DNA of 64,000 nucleotides. Source: Candidatus Curtissbacteria bacterium (GTDB lineage: Bacteria; Patescibacteria; Microgenomatia; Curtissbacterales; GWA2-41-24). Positions 15,817-24,142 of the stretch are shown one piece after another. The translations under genes and the position numbers were made by a program. The stretch spans positions 53,947-117,946 of the forward strand of contig JAUSJC010000007.1 of the NCBI GenBank assembly GCA_030647775.1. Reading direction: 5' to 3'. Within the stretch, counting starts at the first letter, position 1. The number at the start of each line of letters is the position of its first letter. The notes below the pieces were generated by a model that did no database searches, had not been told where the DNA came from, and was given only the letters and a program-made list of their open reading frames with translations.

Positions 15817-15994
15817 GCGGGATTAGTTGATCGGCTCAACATTCGCTTTCCCCGCCTGCCAGAGCCTATGCGGGTGTAGTTCAATGGTAGAACACCAGTT
15901 TTCCAAACTGGATACGGCAGTTCGATTCTGCTCACCCGCTCAGCATTGGCGGGCAGGCAAGCGAAAAAGAGGGGTTCGACTCCCCTATCCCGCT
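15817..15994 (+). tRNA. tRNA-Gly-like gene split in the anticodon loop
   Basis: The ends form a cloverleaf: acceptor GCGGGAT (15817-15823) with ATCCCGC (15987-15993), D arm GTTG-ATCGGCT-CAAC, anticodon stem TTCGC (15842-15846) with GCGAA (15961-15965), T arm AGGGG-TTCGACT-CCCCT. About 107 bases interrupt the anticodon loop and contain a complete second tRNA-Gly. Removing 15852-15958 would leave loop TTTCCAA, anticodon TCC. The insert ends (CCCGCCTGC...GCATTGGCGGGCAGG) match a repeat family found at 53380, 56717 and 57330. Confidence 0.6.
15870..15940 (+). tRNA. tRNA-Gly (anticodon TCC)
   Basis: A complete cloverleaf: acceptor GCGGGTG/CACCCGC, D arm GTTC-AATGGTA-GAAC, anticodon stem CCAGT/ACTGG with loop TTTCCAA, T loop TTCGATT, discriminator T, no encoded CCA. 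It lies wholly inside the anticodon loop of the tRNA at 15817-15994. Confidence 0.92.
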
Positions 15995-16052
15995 CCCGTC
16001 TTTCGCCGTCCGTCGCCTTTGGCTAAGGACGGCTACAGACGGTAGCTTATTG

Positions 16053-16292
16053 ATGTACTACGTTTATATACTTCAGAGTTCAAAATCTGGAATTTTTTAC
16101 TACGGTTATACGACCGATTTAAAGAAGAGATTTAAAGAACATAACGAAAGCAAGTCTAAATTCACGAGCGGTCATATACCCTGGAAGCTTGTTTTCTACT
16201 GTGCATTTATTGATAAGAAAAAGGCAAAAGATTTTGAACTTTATCTAAAATCAGGATCTGGCAAGGCGTTTGCCTATAAGAGATTAGTTTAA
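16053..16292 (+). CDS. Stand-alone GIY-YIG nuclease-domain protein
   Basis: The 79-residue product has YYVYILQS, FYYGYTTD, the conserved Arg in LKKRFKEHN and a C-terminal AKDFELYLKSG helix, the same single-domain class as the gene at 7699. ATG at 16053 is preferred over TTG at 16050. Like its sibling it follows a tRNA gene closely (59 bases). A short echo of a tRNA-Gly 3' end (CACCCGCTCCA, 16381-16391) lies just downstream. Confidence 0.85.
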   Translation: MYYVYILQSSKSGIFYYGYTTDLKKRFKEHNESKSKFTSGHIPWKLVFYCAFIDKKKAKDFELYLKSGSGKAFAYKRLV

Positions 16293-16312
16293 GTAGCTTT
16301 AGTGAAAGACGT

Positions 16313-16391
16313 AAGTGGTGATGAAAAAGGTGTTCCGAAACTGTCCGACGCTTAAGCTATGGACAGTGAAGGACACCCTTCACCCGCTCCA
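16313..16391 (+). repeat. Hairpin followed by a tRNA 3'-end fragment
   Basis: Arms GGTGT/ACACC and ACTGTCC/GGACAGT enclose GACGCTTAAGCTAT, then CACCCGCTCCA, which equals the 3' acceptor of tRNA-Gly plus CCA. It may be the displaced end of an invaded tRNA copy and could also serve as a transcription barrier between the GIY-YIG and kinase genes. Confidence 0.45.
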
Positions 16392-16396
16392 AACGC

Positions 16397-17617
16397 TTAT
16401 TTATTTCTAAGAGGTAGTTCAACAGTAAAACTTGCGCCCTTAACTGGGACGCTAGAGACTTTAATTCTCCCGCCGTGTATTTTAACTATTTGTGAGGTAA
16501 TGAAAAGACCCACACCCAAACCCTTTTTATATTCACCTGGCCCCGATGCTCTTTTAAAAAGATCAAAAATTACCTTCTGTTCAGAAGTTGGAATTCCTAT
16601 ACCCTGATCTTTAATAATAAATTTGGCCTGATTTCCACTTTTGAAAATACTAATCTCAATTGGTTTACCGTTTCCATATTTTGTGGCATTGGAGACAAGA
16701 TTGGTAATTGCTTGTTCTATTCTTACTTTATCCCATTTCCCAACAACAGGAGTACTAGCATTAATTTTTATTTTGTATTTTTTCCTCTTTAGCATCTCGG
16801 AAAAACTCTGGGTTACTTGGTTGGTAATAGTTACCAGGTCGGTATCTTCAGGCTGTAAATTCATCCTCCCTGTTGTAATAAGTGAAACATCAAGCAAATC
16901 GTTAATCATTGATTTCAGCCATTCTATTTGCTGCTCCGAATTTTTTAGAACTTTCATTAATTTGGAAACTGAAAAATTCGCCAAAGAGGCGCTTCGTATG
17001 TTATTTAACTCGCCGTGAAGCTTTAAAAGCATTACAGTAAGGGGCGTTTTTAACTCGTGTGAAACTATAGAAAGAAATTCGTCTCTTGCTTGAATGTTCT
17101 GGAGGGCTATTGTGTGTTCATCGTGTAACTTTATAAAAGTACGTGCATACATTTTTTCTCGCTCCTTCAATTTTTTTACTTCACCGTCTTCTTTAATCAG
17201 ATATACCAAAATACTGATAATAATTGCTCCAGCAATAAAAGAAGCAAGTTGGATATACAACGTTATATCCAAGCTGGTATTGTAAAAACCTCTAAAAAGA
17301 AGGTAGGCTTCAAGCGAAATAATTCCTGTAGTAAAGAGAGCGGATTTTAAACCACCCAAAATTGCACTGAAGGCTACGATTATTAGGAAAAGAAGGTAAA
17401 AAGGTGTTTTGTCTGGATACGCCTTTAATAAATCAACTGAAAAAAATATAAGTATTCCAAAAAGTATGTTAAGCCCCAAGGCAGTAATGTACTCTAAGAG
17501 TTTTTGTGGAGATAATGGAATCGCTACTTTACCCAGTAATTTGTATGAGCGGTGTTTTTTTGAGTAATTATAAACTCGTTTATATAGTTTCTTTTTAGAA
17601 TACTGAGTATTTGCCAT
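16397..17617 (-). CDS. Membrane sensor histidine kinase
   Basis: The 406-residue protein has about four membrane helices (45-140) with short loops, a coiled-coil linker, a HisKA domain with SHELKTPL (phospho-acceptor His187) and an HATPase_c domain with NLVSNATKYG, DQGIGIP and GLGVGLF. It likely phosphorylates the REC-domain protein encoded divergently at 17700. The signal may be membrane-embedded, as no large extracellular domain exists. Confidence 0.9.
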   Translation of the reverse strand: MANTQYSKKKLYKRVYNYSKKHRSYKLLGKVAIPLSPQKLLEYITALGLNILFGILIFFSVDLLKAYPDKTPFYLLFLIIVAFSAILGGLKSALFTTGIISLEAYLLFRGFYNTSLDITLYIQLASFIAGAIIISILVYLIKEDGEVKKLKEREKMYARTFIKLHDEHTIALQNIQARDEFLSIVSHELKTPLTVMLLKLHGELNNIRSASLANFSVSKLMKVLKNSEQQIEWLKSMINDLLDVSLITTGRMNLQPEDTDLVTITNQVTQSFSEMLKRKKYKIKINASTPVVGKWDKVRIEQAITNLVSNATKYGNGKPIEISIFKSGNQAKFIIKDQGIGIPTSEQKVIFDLFKRASGPGEYKKGLGVGLFITSQIVKIHGGRIKVSSVPVKGASFTVELPLRNK

Positions 17618-17684
17618 TTATGTATGACGAATATATCATGCCTTGTTTTAATAATACAAAGTATTAAGACGCTTACTTCAAATA

Positions 17685-17702
17685 GGTAGTATAATTTCGG
17701 TG
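17685..17702 (+). promoter_or_regulatory. -10 box with little or no leader before the REC gene
   Basis: TATAAT at 17690-17695 lies four bases before GTG 17700 and seven before GTG 17703. The second spacing suits a leaderless mRNA beginning at GTG 17703. Confidence 0.45.
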
Positions 17703-18650
17703 GTGCAAAAAACTATCCTTATTGTTGAAGATGATGATGACATCCGCGACTTTCTAAAAAAAGTCCTGGTAGCTAATAACTACAAAGTAGCAGAGGCAGC
17801 TGATGGGGCTGAGGCCCTGGAGGCTGTAGAAAAATACTTTCCAGATTTAGTACTTCTTGATTTTGGGCTACCCAAAGTTTCAGGAGAAACGGTTTGTGTA
17901 AAAATCAAAAAGGACCACCCGGAGATTATTGTTATTGCTCTAACTGAAAAAGCCAAAAGCGCTGATGTTGTGCACGGCTTACAAATAGGTGCGGATGATT
18001 ATATTAGTAAGCCTTTTGTTGCCGAGGAAGTGGTAGCAAGGATAGATGCGAGGTTTAAAGCAGTTGTAAATGGGCAGGCGATACCTAAGGAAAAACCTGA
18101 CCGCAATGCTTCGACAAGCGTGCCGGGCGGGAAAGAGCCGAAGATAGGGAAAATAATAATTAGAGAAAGTATTGTCCTAGTTATTATCCGGCTAATTTTT
18201 ACAGAGGCTGTTTTCGGATTGTCGCTTTTTCTTCTTAGCATTTTATATTCTTACCTGAGTACATATTTAAATACTACTTACCTCTCAGGCCTGTACTCTC
18301 TAGTTTTAGCAGTAGGGGTTTTAATAAATATTGCAATAGTAATCTTAATTACTTTAAAACGGAACTCGGAATATACTGAAGTCTCTAAAGATGGAGTTAC
18401 AAAGCATAGCGGAATCCTGCAGAGGAAAGAGCAAACATACGCCTGTAATTTTGTTGAGGGAGCTAAACTTAGACAGTCTTTTTTGGGTTTACTTTTTAAT
18501 TACGGGACAATTGAATTATATGATCCAGCGTTGAAAGAGCAAGTTTACTTATTAAGTATAGCAAACCCCAAAAAATATAGTAAAACTATACAAAATATTC
18601 TTTCAAAAGAAAAAGATCAACCCATACCGTTTATAGCCCCGGCGGGGTAA
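17700..18650 (+). CDS. Response-regulator receiver fused to membrane and PH-like domains
   Basis: Residues 1-120 form a REC domain with acidic cluster EDDDD (10-14), phospho-acceptor Asp54 (VLLDFG) and the switch Lys in SKPF. A linker leads to two membrane helices (about 165-225), then a C-terminal region (about 235-305) that resembles bacterial PH domains (GVTKHSGILQRKEQTYAC). No DNA-binding domain is present. Such an output at the membrane is rare; it may sense or organise membrane lipids in response to phosphorylation. The divergent histidine kinase is the likely partner. Confidence 0.78.
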   Translation: MVQKTILIVEDDDDIRDFLKKVLVANNYKVAEAADGAEALEAVEKYFPDLVLLDFGLPKVSGETVCVKIKKDHPEIIVIALTEKAKSADVVHGLQIGADDYISKPFVAEEVVARIDARFKAVVNGQAIPKEKPDRNASTSVPGGKEPKIGKIIIRESIVLVIIRLIFTEAVFGLSLFLLSILYSYLSTYLNTTYLSGLYSLVLAVGVLINIAIVILITLKRNSEYTEVSKDGVTKHSGILQRKEQTYACNFVEGAKLRQSFLGLLFNYGTIELYDPALKEQVYLLSIANPKKYSKTIQNILSKEKDQPIPFIAPAG

Positions 18651-18822
18651 GGGGGAATGACAACATTGGCGGTGGCTATCGGACGGTTTATTTTGCCTCT
18701 CCTGGGCTTGATAAGCCCCCATTAATTTTCTAAAATGGGCTATAATCTGCATGAAGAAGCGGGGTTCGGAATAAGCATATCTTGCGATTCTAAGAATCTA
18801 AATTTGCGTCTCCCGCTCCAGC

Positions 18823-18925
18823 GCCCGCGTAGCTCAACGGATAGAGCAGTCGCGTTCTAAGCGATTGTGGGGGTACGCTTTTTCGCGTAGCGAAAAACTC
18901 GAGAAGTCAGATCCCTCCGCGGGCA
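18823..18925 (+). tRNA. tRNA-Arg-like (TCT) with a 32-base T-loop insertion
   Basis: Acceptor GCCCGCG/CGCGGGC, D arm GCTC...GAGC, anticodon stem GTCGC/GCGAT with loop GTTCTAA, T stem GGGGG/CCCTC, discriminator A. The T loop (18874-18912) is 39 bases instead of 7 and contains the hairpin TTTTTCGC-GTA-GCGAAAAA. The variable loop is short. A near-identical T-loop insert lies in the partial tRNA at 26086-26167. It is either an interrupted gene or a tRNA that must be processed. Confidence 0.6.
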
Positions 18926-19001
18926 CAGGAAATTATGGCGTGTAGCGGAAGGATTGGGCTCTGCCCGATGCCTACCCACCCCGACTTTTCGCGCGCTAAA
19001 T

Positions 19002-19091
19002 TCCAAAAGTACCGGGTGCAGGCAAGCGGAGCTGTACCAAAAAAATCCGAAGTGCTATTGCCCTGAGTTTATCGAATGGGCTAAAATTAGC
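19002..19091 (+). repeat. 90-bp direct repeat upstream of the DUF4258 gene
   Basis: This segment and 19669-19758 share GTACCGGG(T/C)GCAGGCAAGCGG and then AATCCGAAGTGCTATTGCCC and TGAGTTTATCGAATGGGC. The last part forms TTGCCC and TAAAAT boxes about 18 bases apart, so the repeat probably carries a promoter. Each copy ends just before a defence-type gene. Confidence 0.75.
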
Positions 19092-19102
19092 CAACTTAGA
19101 CG

Positions 19103-19357
19103 ATGAAAATTATTTATACACAACATTCGGAAGAAAAACTTAAACGGAGAGATATTAAGAAGTTCAAAATTAATAAAAAACTAATTAAATCAATTTTAAA
19201 AGATCCTCAAATTAAATCCAAAACAAAGTATGGTGATAGCTGCGCCCTGTCAGCTATCAATGGTGACCACGACATAAGAATTATCTATGATATAATAAGT
19301 AAAGATAATTCTAAGGTTATAACCTTTCATATCTCTAAAAGAGGCAGGTACGGATGA
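19103..19357 (+). CDS. DUF4258-like putative toxin
   Basis: The 84-residue basic protein has the features of DUF4258/RelE-like small proteins: an N-terminal YTQHSEEKLKRR helix, KTKYGDSCAL strand region, DIRIIYDI and a C-terminal ITFHISKRGRYG strand. It overlaps the next gene by four bases. The pairing with a DUF2283 protein is a known toxin-antitoxin-like arrangement; no activity can be proved here. A repeat with a built-in promoter lies just upstream. Confidence 0.7.
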   Translation: MKIIYTQHSEEKLKRRDIKKFKINKKLIKSILKDPQIKSKTKYGDSCALSAINGDHDIRIIYDIISKDNSKVITFHISKRGRYG

Positions 19358-19566
19358 AATTAAAATATTACAAAAAAGACGACATTTTGGTTATGAATTT
19401 TTCCTCAAAAGCTGTTGAGGATTCGTATGAAGTGGAAAGCGCGATTTTAGAAGTCGATAAAGAGAACAATCCTGTATCACTAGAAATTCTGCATGCTTCC
19501 AACTTTTTTAATACAGCCTCCAAAGAACTTCCAATCGGAATCAAGCAAAAATTTTTCTCAGCCTAA
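19354..19566 (+). CDS. DUF2283 putative antitoxin
   Basis: The 70-residue product has the DUF2283 pattern: LKYYKKDDILVMNFS at the start, then SYEVESAILEVDKENNPVSLEIL and a Phe-rich end. The family often partners small DUF4258 proteins. The ATG overlaps the upstream stop (ATGA), so translation is coupled. Confidence 0.75.
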   Translation: MKLKYYKKDDILVMNFSSKAVEDSYEVESAILEVDKENNPVSLEILHASNFFNTASKELPIGIKQKFFSA

Positions 19567-19668
19567 CTCCTTGCGCTTTCGCACATATCATCACAAACTG
19601 TGATGATATGGATTAAATACAATCGTAAAAGGTCACCATATATTTTTGCGCTGAGGATTCCCAAAACG

Positions 19669-19758
19669 CGCCAAAGTACCGGGCGCAGGCAAGCGGCCCT
19701 ATCCCCAAAAAATCCGAAGTGCTATTGCCCTGAGTTTATCGAATGGGCTAAAATTAGC
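19669..19758 (+). repeat. 90-bp direct repeat upstream of the restriction enzyme gene
   Basis: Second copy of the repeat at 19002-19091, about nine bases in ten identical, again ending in GGGCTAAAATTAGC just before a gene start (19779). Confidence 0.75.
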
Positions 19759-19778
19759 TCGTTTAAATTTATATGTAA

Positions 19779-21977
19779 ATGGCACAACAATACCTTGAAT
19801 TAAAAACAAGCGAAGGCTCTGTAAGAAAATATCCAAACGTCATGTGGTTTCCTCGTTCCAAGACTGACCCCCAAGAAATAAGAGAGGTGCTTAAACTTGC
19901 CTTAAAAATACAAGACGAAAATTCTGATAAATATTTCAATGATAAATTATTGGGTGAACACATGGCACGAATAGGATCAATTAATGTCCTGGGGATGAAA
20001 GGGGAAGATTATATAAAATCGTACCAAGGAAAAAGTATTGGAGACGTTTCTTATATAACCAATGCTCGCATGTTGATGCGACTTTTTAGATTCCTTGGTC
20101 TTGCCACTAGACTTGAAAGGGGGAAATACGCAATTACTGTACTTGGTAGAACCTATGTAAAATTTAATGGGGACTTCCCTTCTCAGCTAAATGGGGAAAA
20201 TGAAGAACAGATACTGCTACAATTACTCGCAAACTTTGCATTTTACTGCGTTAACGACGACAGCAAGTACAGAGATTCGTCTTTTCAAGTTAGGCCTTTC
20301 ATTTGGCTACTCAACACATTAGCTATTGAGCCGCAATGCATTATTCAACTTATCGTAACCGCTTATGCTTCCAAAAGTGAAGGTTTTAATGAAATTAAAA
20401 GGATTAAAAATATTTTAAGTAATCTCAAATCAGGGAAAAGCACCCTTAAAGACGAGTTCACAAATCTAGGGCTGAATCCTAACGACTATAGCTGCGTTCA
20501 TAATTTTTACGATAGTGCAAAGATATTAGTTTACTTGGGAATAAGCTTGGGGCTAGTAAAAAAAACCAAAAGCCCTACATATGGAAGAAAAATTGCGGGA
20601 AACGCTAAGTATCTTAAAAACGCGTCTGCTTTTTACAATCTTACCGTAAAGGGCGAGAAGTATTTAGAAGAAAATATTCAGAAAAAACTCATTTATTACT
20701 CCGACTTATACAAGGTACTAGGAAACAAAGACGTCCTTCAGTGCTCCTTTATATTAGCGGTGCTCAACACTTCAATCGGCGCTAAGAAAATTGAGTCCAT
20801 AAATATTAATTTTTTCAAAAAAATCTTGGGAAACAAATGGGAAAAATATACAAACTCTCTTAGAAAAAACCTGCAAATTGAAATAGAAATAAAAGATGGA
20901 AAAGTTGCTCTAAAAGATCGGATTTCATTCAACTTTTTCCAAAGCATGCCCCCCGAGTTTTTATACGATGAACCTATGAAAAATTGGTACACTGTATTCA
21001 TGGAGGAATTTAGTGACAAAAAATCTAAGTTATTAAATACAACCACATCAAAAATGGAAGAGCAATTTTCGGGAGAAATAACATCCAAATTTATACTAGA
21101 CAAAGATAAAAATCTTGCATACGAAGTTCCTTCACTCACTCTCAAAGAAGCACAAGATTACATAAAGTACGAATACATGGACAATATTTTTGGGGGTCAA
21201 GATAGATATGCTAGTAGGATTTCTCCAACAAATTCAGTAATTCTAGTGGGTGATAAGGTTCATGTAGACAATGTCATTGACGCTCTTGACTTATTAATTC
21301 CGCTTAGACATCCAGACGAAAGGTTAAGAAAATTTATCGATGCCAACATTTCTCAGTTGCTAAAAACCTTTTTGTCCAGATCTGATACATGGGCAAAGGA
21401 TCAACATTACGCATGGGTAAGAAACTGCTTTAGACTTTTTGGGGCTACGGCAATTTACTCCGGTTCTAGCGGCATGCTTTCTAGAGCAGACATTAGCATC
21501 ATTGATCCATTTCTTGGTGGCGTTGAAGCAAAAAGCCCTAGTGAGAACAGGGGCAGTATAAACACAAAAGCAATTAGACAAGCACTCGATGCTAAAGTTC
21601 AGGTTGTAGATTTATATCCCGAAAAGAAAGGCATTCCAAAAATTGCGATAGCAATCGGAAGAAGAATTACTCCATTAGCAATTGCAGAAGAAAAGAAATG
21701 GCGATCAGGAGAAAATCAACCAGTACTTCTAATAACTGATGTAGTTCTTTACTATTTAACACTTAAGTCACTTGATATTCCCTTTGACGACAAAGATTTA
21801 ATTAGACTTTTTACCCAAAATGTAGGACTGCTCGATACGAAATCTTTGAGTGTATCCCTTGAAGAAATAATGAATAACAAAAAAATAGATAGTCAGGTTA
21901 AAGAGAAAATTAGAGAGGAGCTCAATAACTTAGGGGGATTGGTAAGTGGCTCGATTGAGGGAGCAATCGAGGAGTAA
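19779..21977 (+). CDS. Type II restriction endonuclease-like protein
   Basis: The 732-residue protein begins with a helical region containing WFPRSKTDPQEI and winged-helix-like parts, and ends with a PD-(D/E)xK nuclease core near residues 565-590: ADISIIDPF then VEAKSPSE, giving the D...ExK triad. The layout resembles large type II/IIS enzymes such as the AlwI group, though I cannot fix the family. Two convergent methyltransferase genes follow, as expected for an asymmetric target. Its end overlaps the first methyltransferase gene by 56 bases. Its promoter lies in the direct repeat at 19669-19758. Confidence 0.75.
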   Translation: MAQQYLELKTSEGSVRKYPNVMWFPRSKTDPQEIREVLKLALKIQDENSDKYFNDKLLGEHMARIGSINVLGMKGEDYIKSYQGKSIGDVSYITNARMLMRLFRFLGLATRLERGKYAITVLGRTYVKFNGDFPSQLNGENEEQILLQLLANFAFYCVNDDSKYRDSSFQVRPFIWLLNTLAIEPQCIIQLIVTAYASKSEGFNEIKRIKNILSNLKSGKSTLKDEFTNLGLNPNDYSCVHNFYDSAKILVYLGISLGLVKKTKSPTYGRKIAGNAKYLKNASAFYNLTVKGEKYLEENIQKKLIYYSDLYKVLGNKDVLQCSFILAVLNTSIGAKKIESININFFKKILGNKWEKYTNSLRKNLQIEIEIKDGKVALKDRISFNFFQSMPPEFLYDEPMKNWYTVFMEEFSDKKSKLLNTTTSKMEEQFSGEITSKFILDKDKNLAYEVPSLTLKEAQDYIKYEYMDNIFGGQDRYASRISPTNSVILVGDKVHVDNVIDALDLLIPLRHPDERLRKFIDANISQLLKTFLSRSDTWAKDQHYAWVRNCFRLFGATAIYSGSSGMLSRADISIIDPFLGGVEAKSPSENRGSINTKAIRQALDAKVQVVDLYPEKKGIPKIAIAIGRRITPLAIAEEKKWRSGENQPVLLITDVVLYYLTLKSLDIPFDDKDLIRLFTQNVGLLDTKSLSVSLEEIMNNKKIDSQVKEKIREELNNLGGLVSGSIEGAIEE

Positions 21978-22731
21978 TTTCATTTAATCTTTTCTCCGCC
22001 ATTTCTACATATTTAGGATTTAATTCAAAACCAATATATTTTCGATCATTCATTCTTGCACTTACGCATTCACTCCCTGACCCCACGAATGGCATCAACA
22101 ATGTGTCTCCCTGATTTGAAAAATGGTTGATGATTTTATGACATATGGCTAACGGTTTTTGCGTAGGATGATCAACTTTCTCGTTAGCAAATCTTTTACC
22201 CGCTAACGTAGGAATTTCCCATATATCTCCACCATGCTTTCCTTCAGGATGTGGCGTCCAGACCTTACCATTTTTTATAATTTTATTCCTTAATCTCTCC
22301 GTACTTTTATAAGGTTCCCTAATCGTATGGTAAGTGTAATCTTTACCTTTATAAAACCATAATAGAGGTTCGTAAGCGGCTGCAGGCGCGCGTCTATACA
22401 TTGAAAAGTTATTTTCATAATGCCAAATAAATAATCTCCCATAGAATAACCCTATATCGTATAAGTATGCCTGAATGTACCCAATATTATGATGAATACC
22501 ATATACAAAAAGAGAACCATTTGGCTTTAGGACTCGCTTTGATTCCTTTAGCCATTTTTTCATCCACTTAAACCATTCTTCATGATTCTTGAGATTCCAT
22601 TTTTCACCATTTCCAAAATCTTTTTCTATTCCATATGGAGGATCTGCAATAATTAGGTTAATTGATTCATTGTCAATTTTTTTATATAAATCAAGACAAT
22701 CACCGGTATAAATTTTATTTAAATTAAACAT
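21922..22731 (-). CDS. DNA adenine methyltransferase (DPPY type)
   Basis: The 269-residue enzyme has DPPYG near residue 31 (motif IV) before a C-terminal SAM-binding motif PFVGSGSECVSA, the beta-class order. A QKPLAICHKI segment precedes motif I. It should methylate N6 of adenine or N4 of cytosine in one strand of the restriction target; adenine is suggested by DPPY. It starts one base after the stop of the second methyltransferase and overlaps the nuclease gene tail to tail. Confidence 0.88.
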   Translation of the reverse strand: MFNLNKIYTGDCLDLYKKIDNESINLIIADPPYGIEKDFGNGEKWNLKNHEEWFKWMKKWLKESKRVLKPNGSLFVYGIHHNIGYIQAYLYDIGLFYGRLFIWHYENNFSMYRRAPAAAYEPLLWFYKGKDYTYHTIREPYKSTERLRNKIIKNGKVWTPHPEGKHGGDIWEIPTLAGKRFANEKVDHPTQKPLAICHKIINHFSNQGDTLLMPFVGSGSECVSARMNDRKYIGFELNPKYVEMAEKRLNEITPRLLPQSSHLPIPLSY

Positions 22732-22732
22732 G

Positions 22733-23590
22733 CTACTTATTGTTCTGCAAGATTAGTATATATTGATTGTGAATATTGGGAACATAAGAAAAAGGATATC
22801 CATAGGGAAAGATTTTTTTGCGGCTTTGATAGAGTATAGTTATTCCTTTCAATTTATAATTCTTTTGTTCTAATTTGTTAGCAAGATCTGCATGGAACAT
22901 ATAATATCTATCTTTGTGTCTAAAATCGCTAACTACTATACATAAATATTTCTTTGGTTTTAAAATCCGACTACAATCATTGAAAAAACCGGACAAAATT
23001 TCAAGAAACTGATCATAATCAGTAATATTTCCTAAATCTTCTTTAAGTTCACTATATTTTGTGTCTAGACCATTTGAAATCCGAGTGGAAATGACTTTAT
23101 GGTCAGCCTTTTTATTTAAAATACTCCAGTACGGAGGACTCGTTACAATAAAATCAAAATGGTCATCTTTAAAATCTTCGACCACTTTCAGCGCATCTCC
23201 TTGAATAACAGACTGGTCTTTATTGTCAAATAAACCATTGAGTTCAGTCTCAAGTCTCTTTTTCGTTAACTCCACATATTTAGGAACTAACTCAATACCG
23301 ACACCCCTTCGATTTAATATAGCGCAGGCCTTAAGAGTAGATCCTACTCCAACAAAAGGGTCTAATACTTTCTGCCCTGATTTCGTAAAGAACCTGATTA
23401 GCCTTCCCACGTCTTGGAAAGAATATGGAGCGGGATGTTGTTTCTCAATTTGAGCTTCTTTATGGCCTGCCCCTAATCCTTTTTGAACATACACCGAGAT
23501 TGTTTCGGGAATCCATTCTGAGGCTGAAAGATCATTAAGATTATTTACAAGTTTCCTCTTCAACTGCCCATCGTTTATATTTAAACCCAT
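22733..23590 (-). CDS. DNA methyltransferase (TSPPYW type)
   Basis: The 285-residue enzyme has the SAM motif DPFVGVGSTLKA near residue 76 and the catalytic TSPPYW near residue 148, typical of N4-cytosine methyltransferases and some N6-adenine enzymes. It forms an operon with the DPPY enzyme. Two different methyltransferases with one nuclease fit a type IIS restriction system whose two strands need separate protection. Confidence 0.88.
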   Translation of the reverse strand: MGLNINDGQLKRKLVNNLNDLSASEWIPETISVYVQKGLGAGHKEAQIEKQHPAPYSFQDVGRLIRFFTKSGQKVLDPFVGVGSTLKACAILNRRGVGIELVPKYVELTKKRLETELNGLFDNKDQSVIQGDALKVVEDFKDDHFDFIVTSPPYWSILNKKADHKVISTRISNGLDTKYSELKEDLGNITDYDQFLEILSGFFNDCSRILKPKKYLCIVVSDFRHKDRYYMFHADLANKLEQKNYKLKGITILYQSRKKIFPYGYPFSYVPNIHNQYILILQNNK

Positions 23591-23762
23591 TGTTATTATT
23601 AAATTTATTCTACACAGTATCTAACCACAATTAACACACAACATTAAATATACGAATAAAACCCGAAGATGTCAAGCGTGGACTTGACCCTAATTAAACC
23701 TAGTTGGGTTGTGTAACAACAAAAAACCAAGTAAGATCTATCACAAATCTTAAAATAATTAG

Positions 23763-24029
23763 ATGAACCCACTAGAACACATAGAAAAAATTCAACAAGT
23801 AACAGACATCAACGAAAAAATAAGGTTGCGAACAGAATTTAAAGAAAAATATCCAAACGAATTTGAAGAATACATGAAGGCAATACCCAAACAAAAACAG
23901 AGACCGCCACTTTGCTATGGTTGCAAGCATTTTATAAAAAGCGGTGATTGCGAATTAAATCTATTCCCGATTGGGAATGTTTTTAAGGATGTTATTAATT
24001 ACACATGTCCCTCTTTTGAGAAAAAATAA
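23763..24029 (+). CDS. Small four-cysteine, probably zinc-binding protein
   Basis: The 88-residue product has a helical N-terminal half and then CYGCKHFIKSGDCELN and YTCPSF, four cysteines spaced for one metal. It was not matched to a named family; similar small Cys proteins occur near mobile genes. It lies between the restriction module and the XRE/ImmA pair. Confidence 0.6.
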   Translation: MNPLEHIEKIQQVTDINEKIRLRTEFKEKYPNEFEEYMKAIPKQKQRPPLCYGCKHFIKSGDCELNLFPIGNVFKDVINYTCPSFEKK

Positions 24030-24142
24030 ACGGAAATTGACACCTTTCCTCCCAAATAATAATCTATACTTGTGTTAAAAACCCTGGAAAAAGAAAAAGC
24101 ATATAAGGTTGGCCGGAAGAAATTGCAATTGTGGATGGGAAA

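Noticed and set aside
18751..18820. Possible decayed tRNA with AGCGGG/CCCGCT ends
   Set aside because: Only the acceptor-like arms and one hairpin can be paired; D and T arms cannot be drawn.
19600..19803. 67-codon frame between DUF2283 and the restriction enzyme
   Set aside because: It consists mostly of the 90-bp direct repeat and overlaps the real start at 19779.
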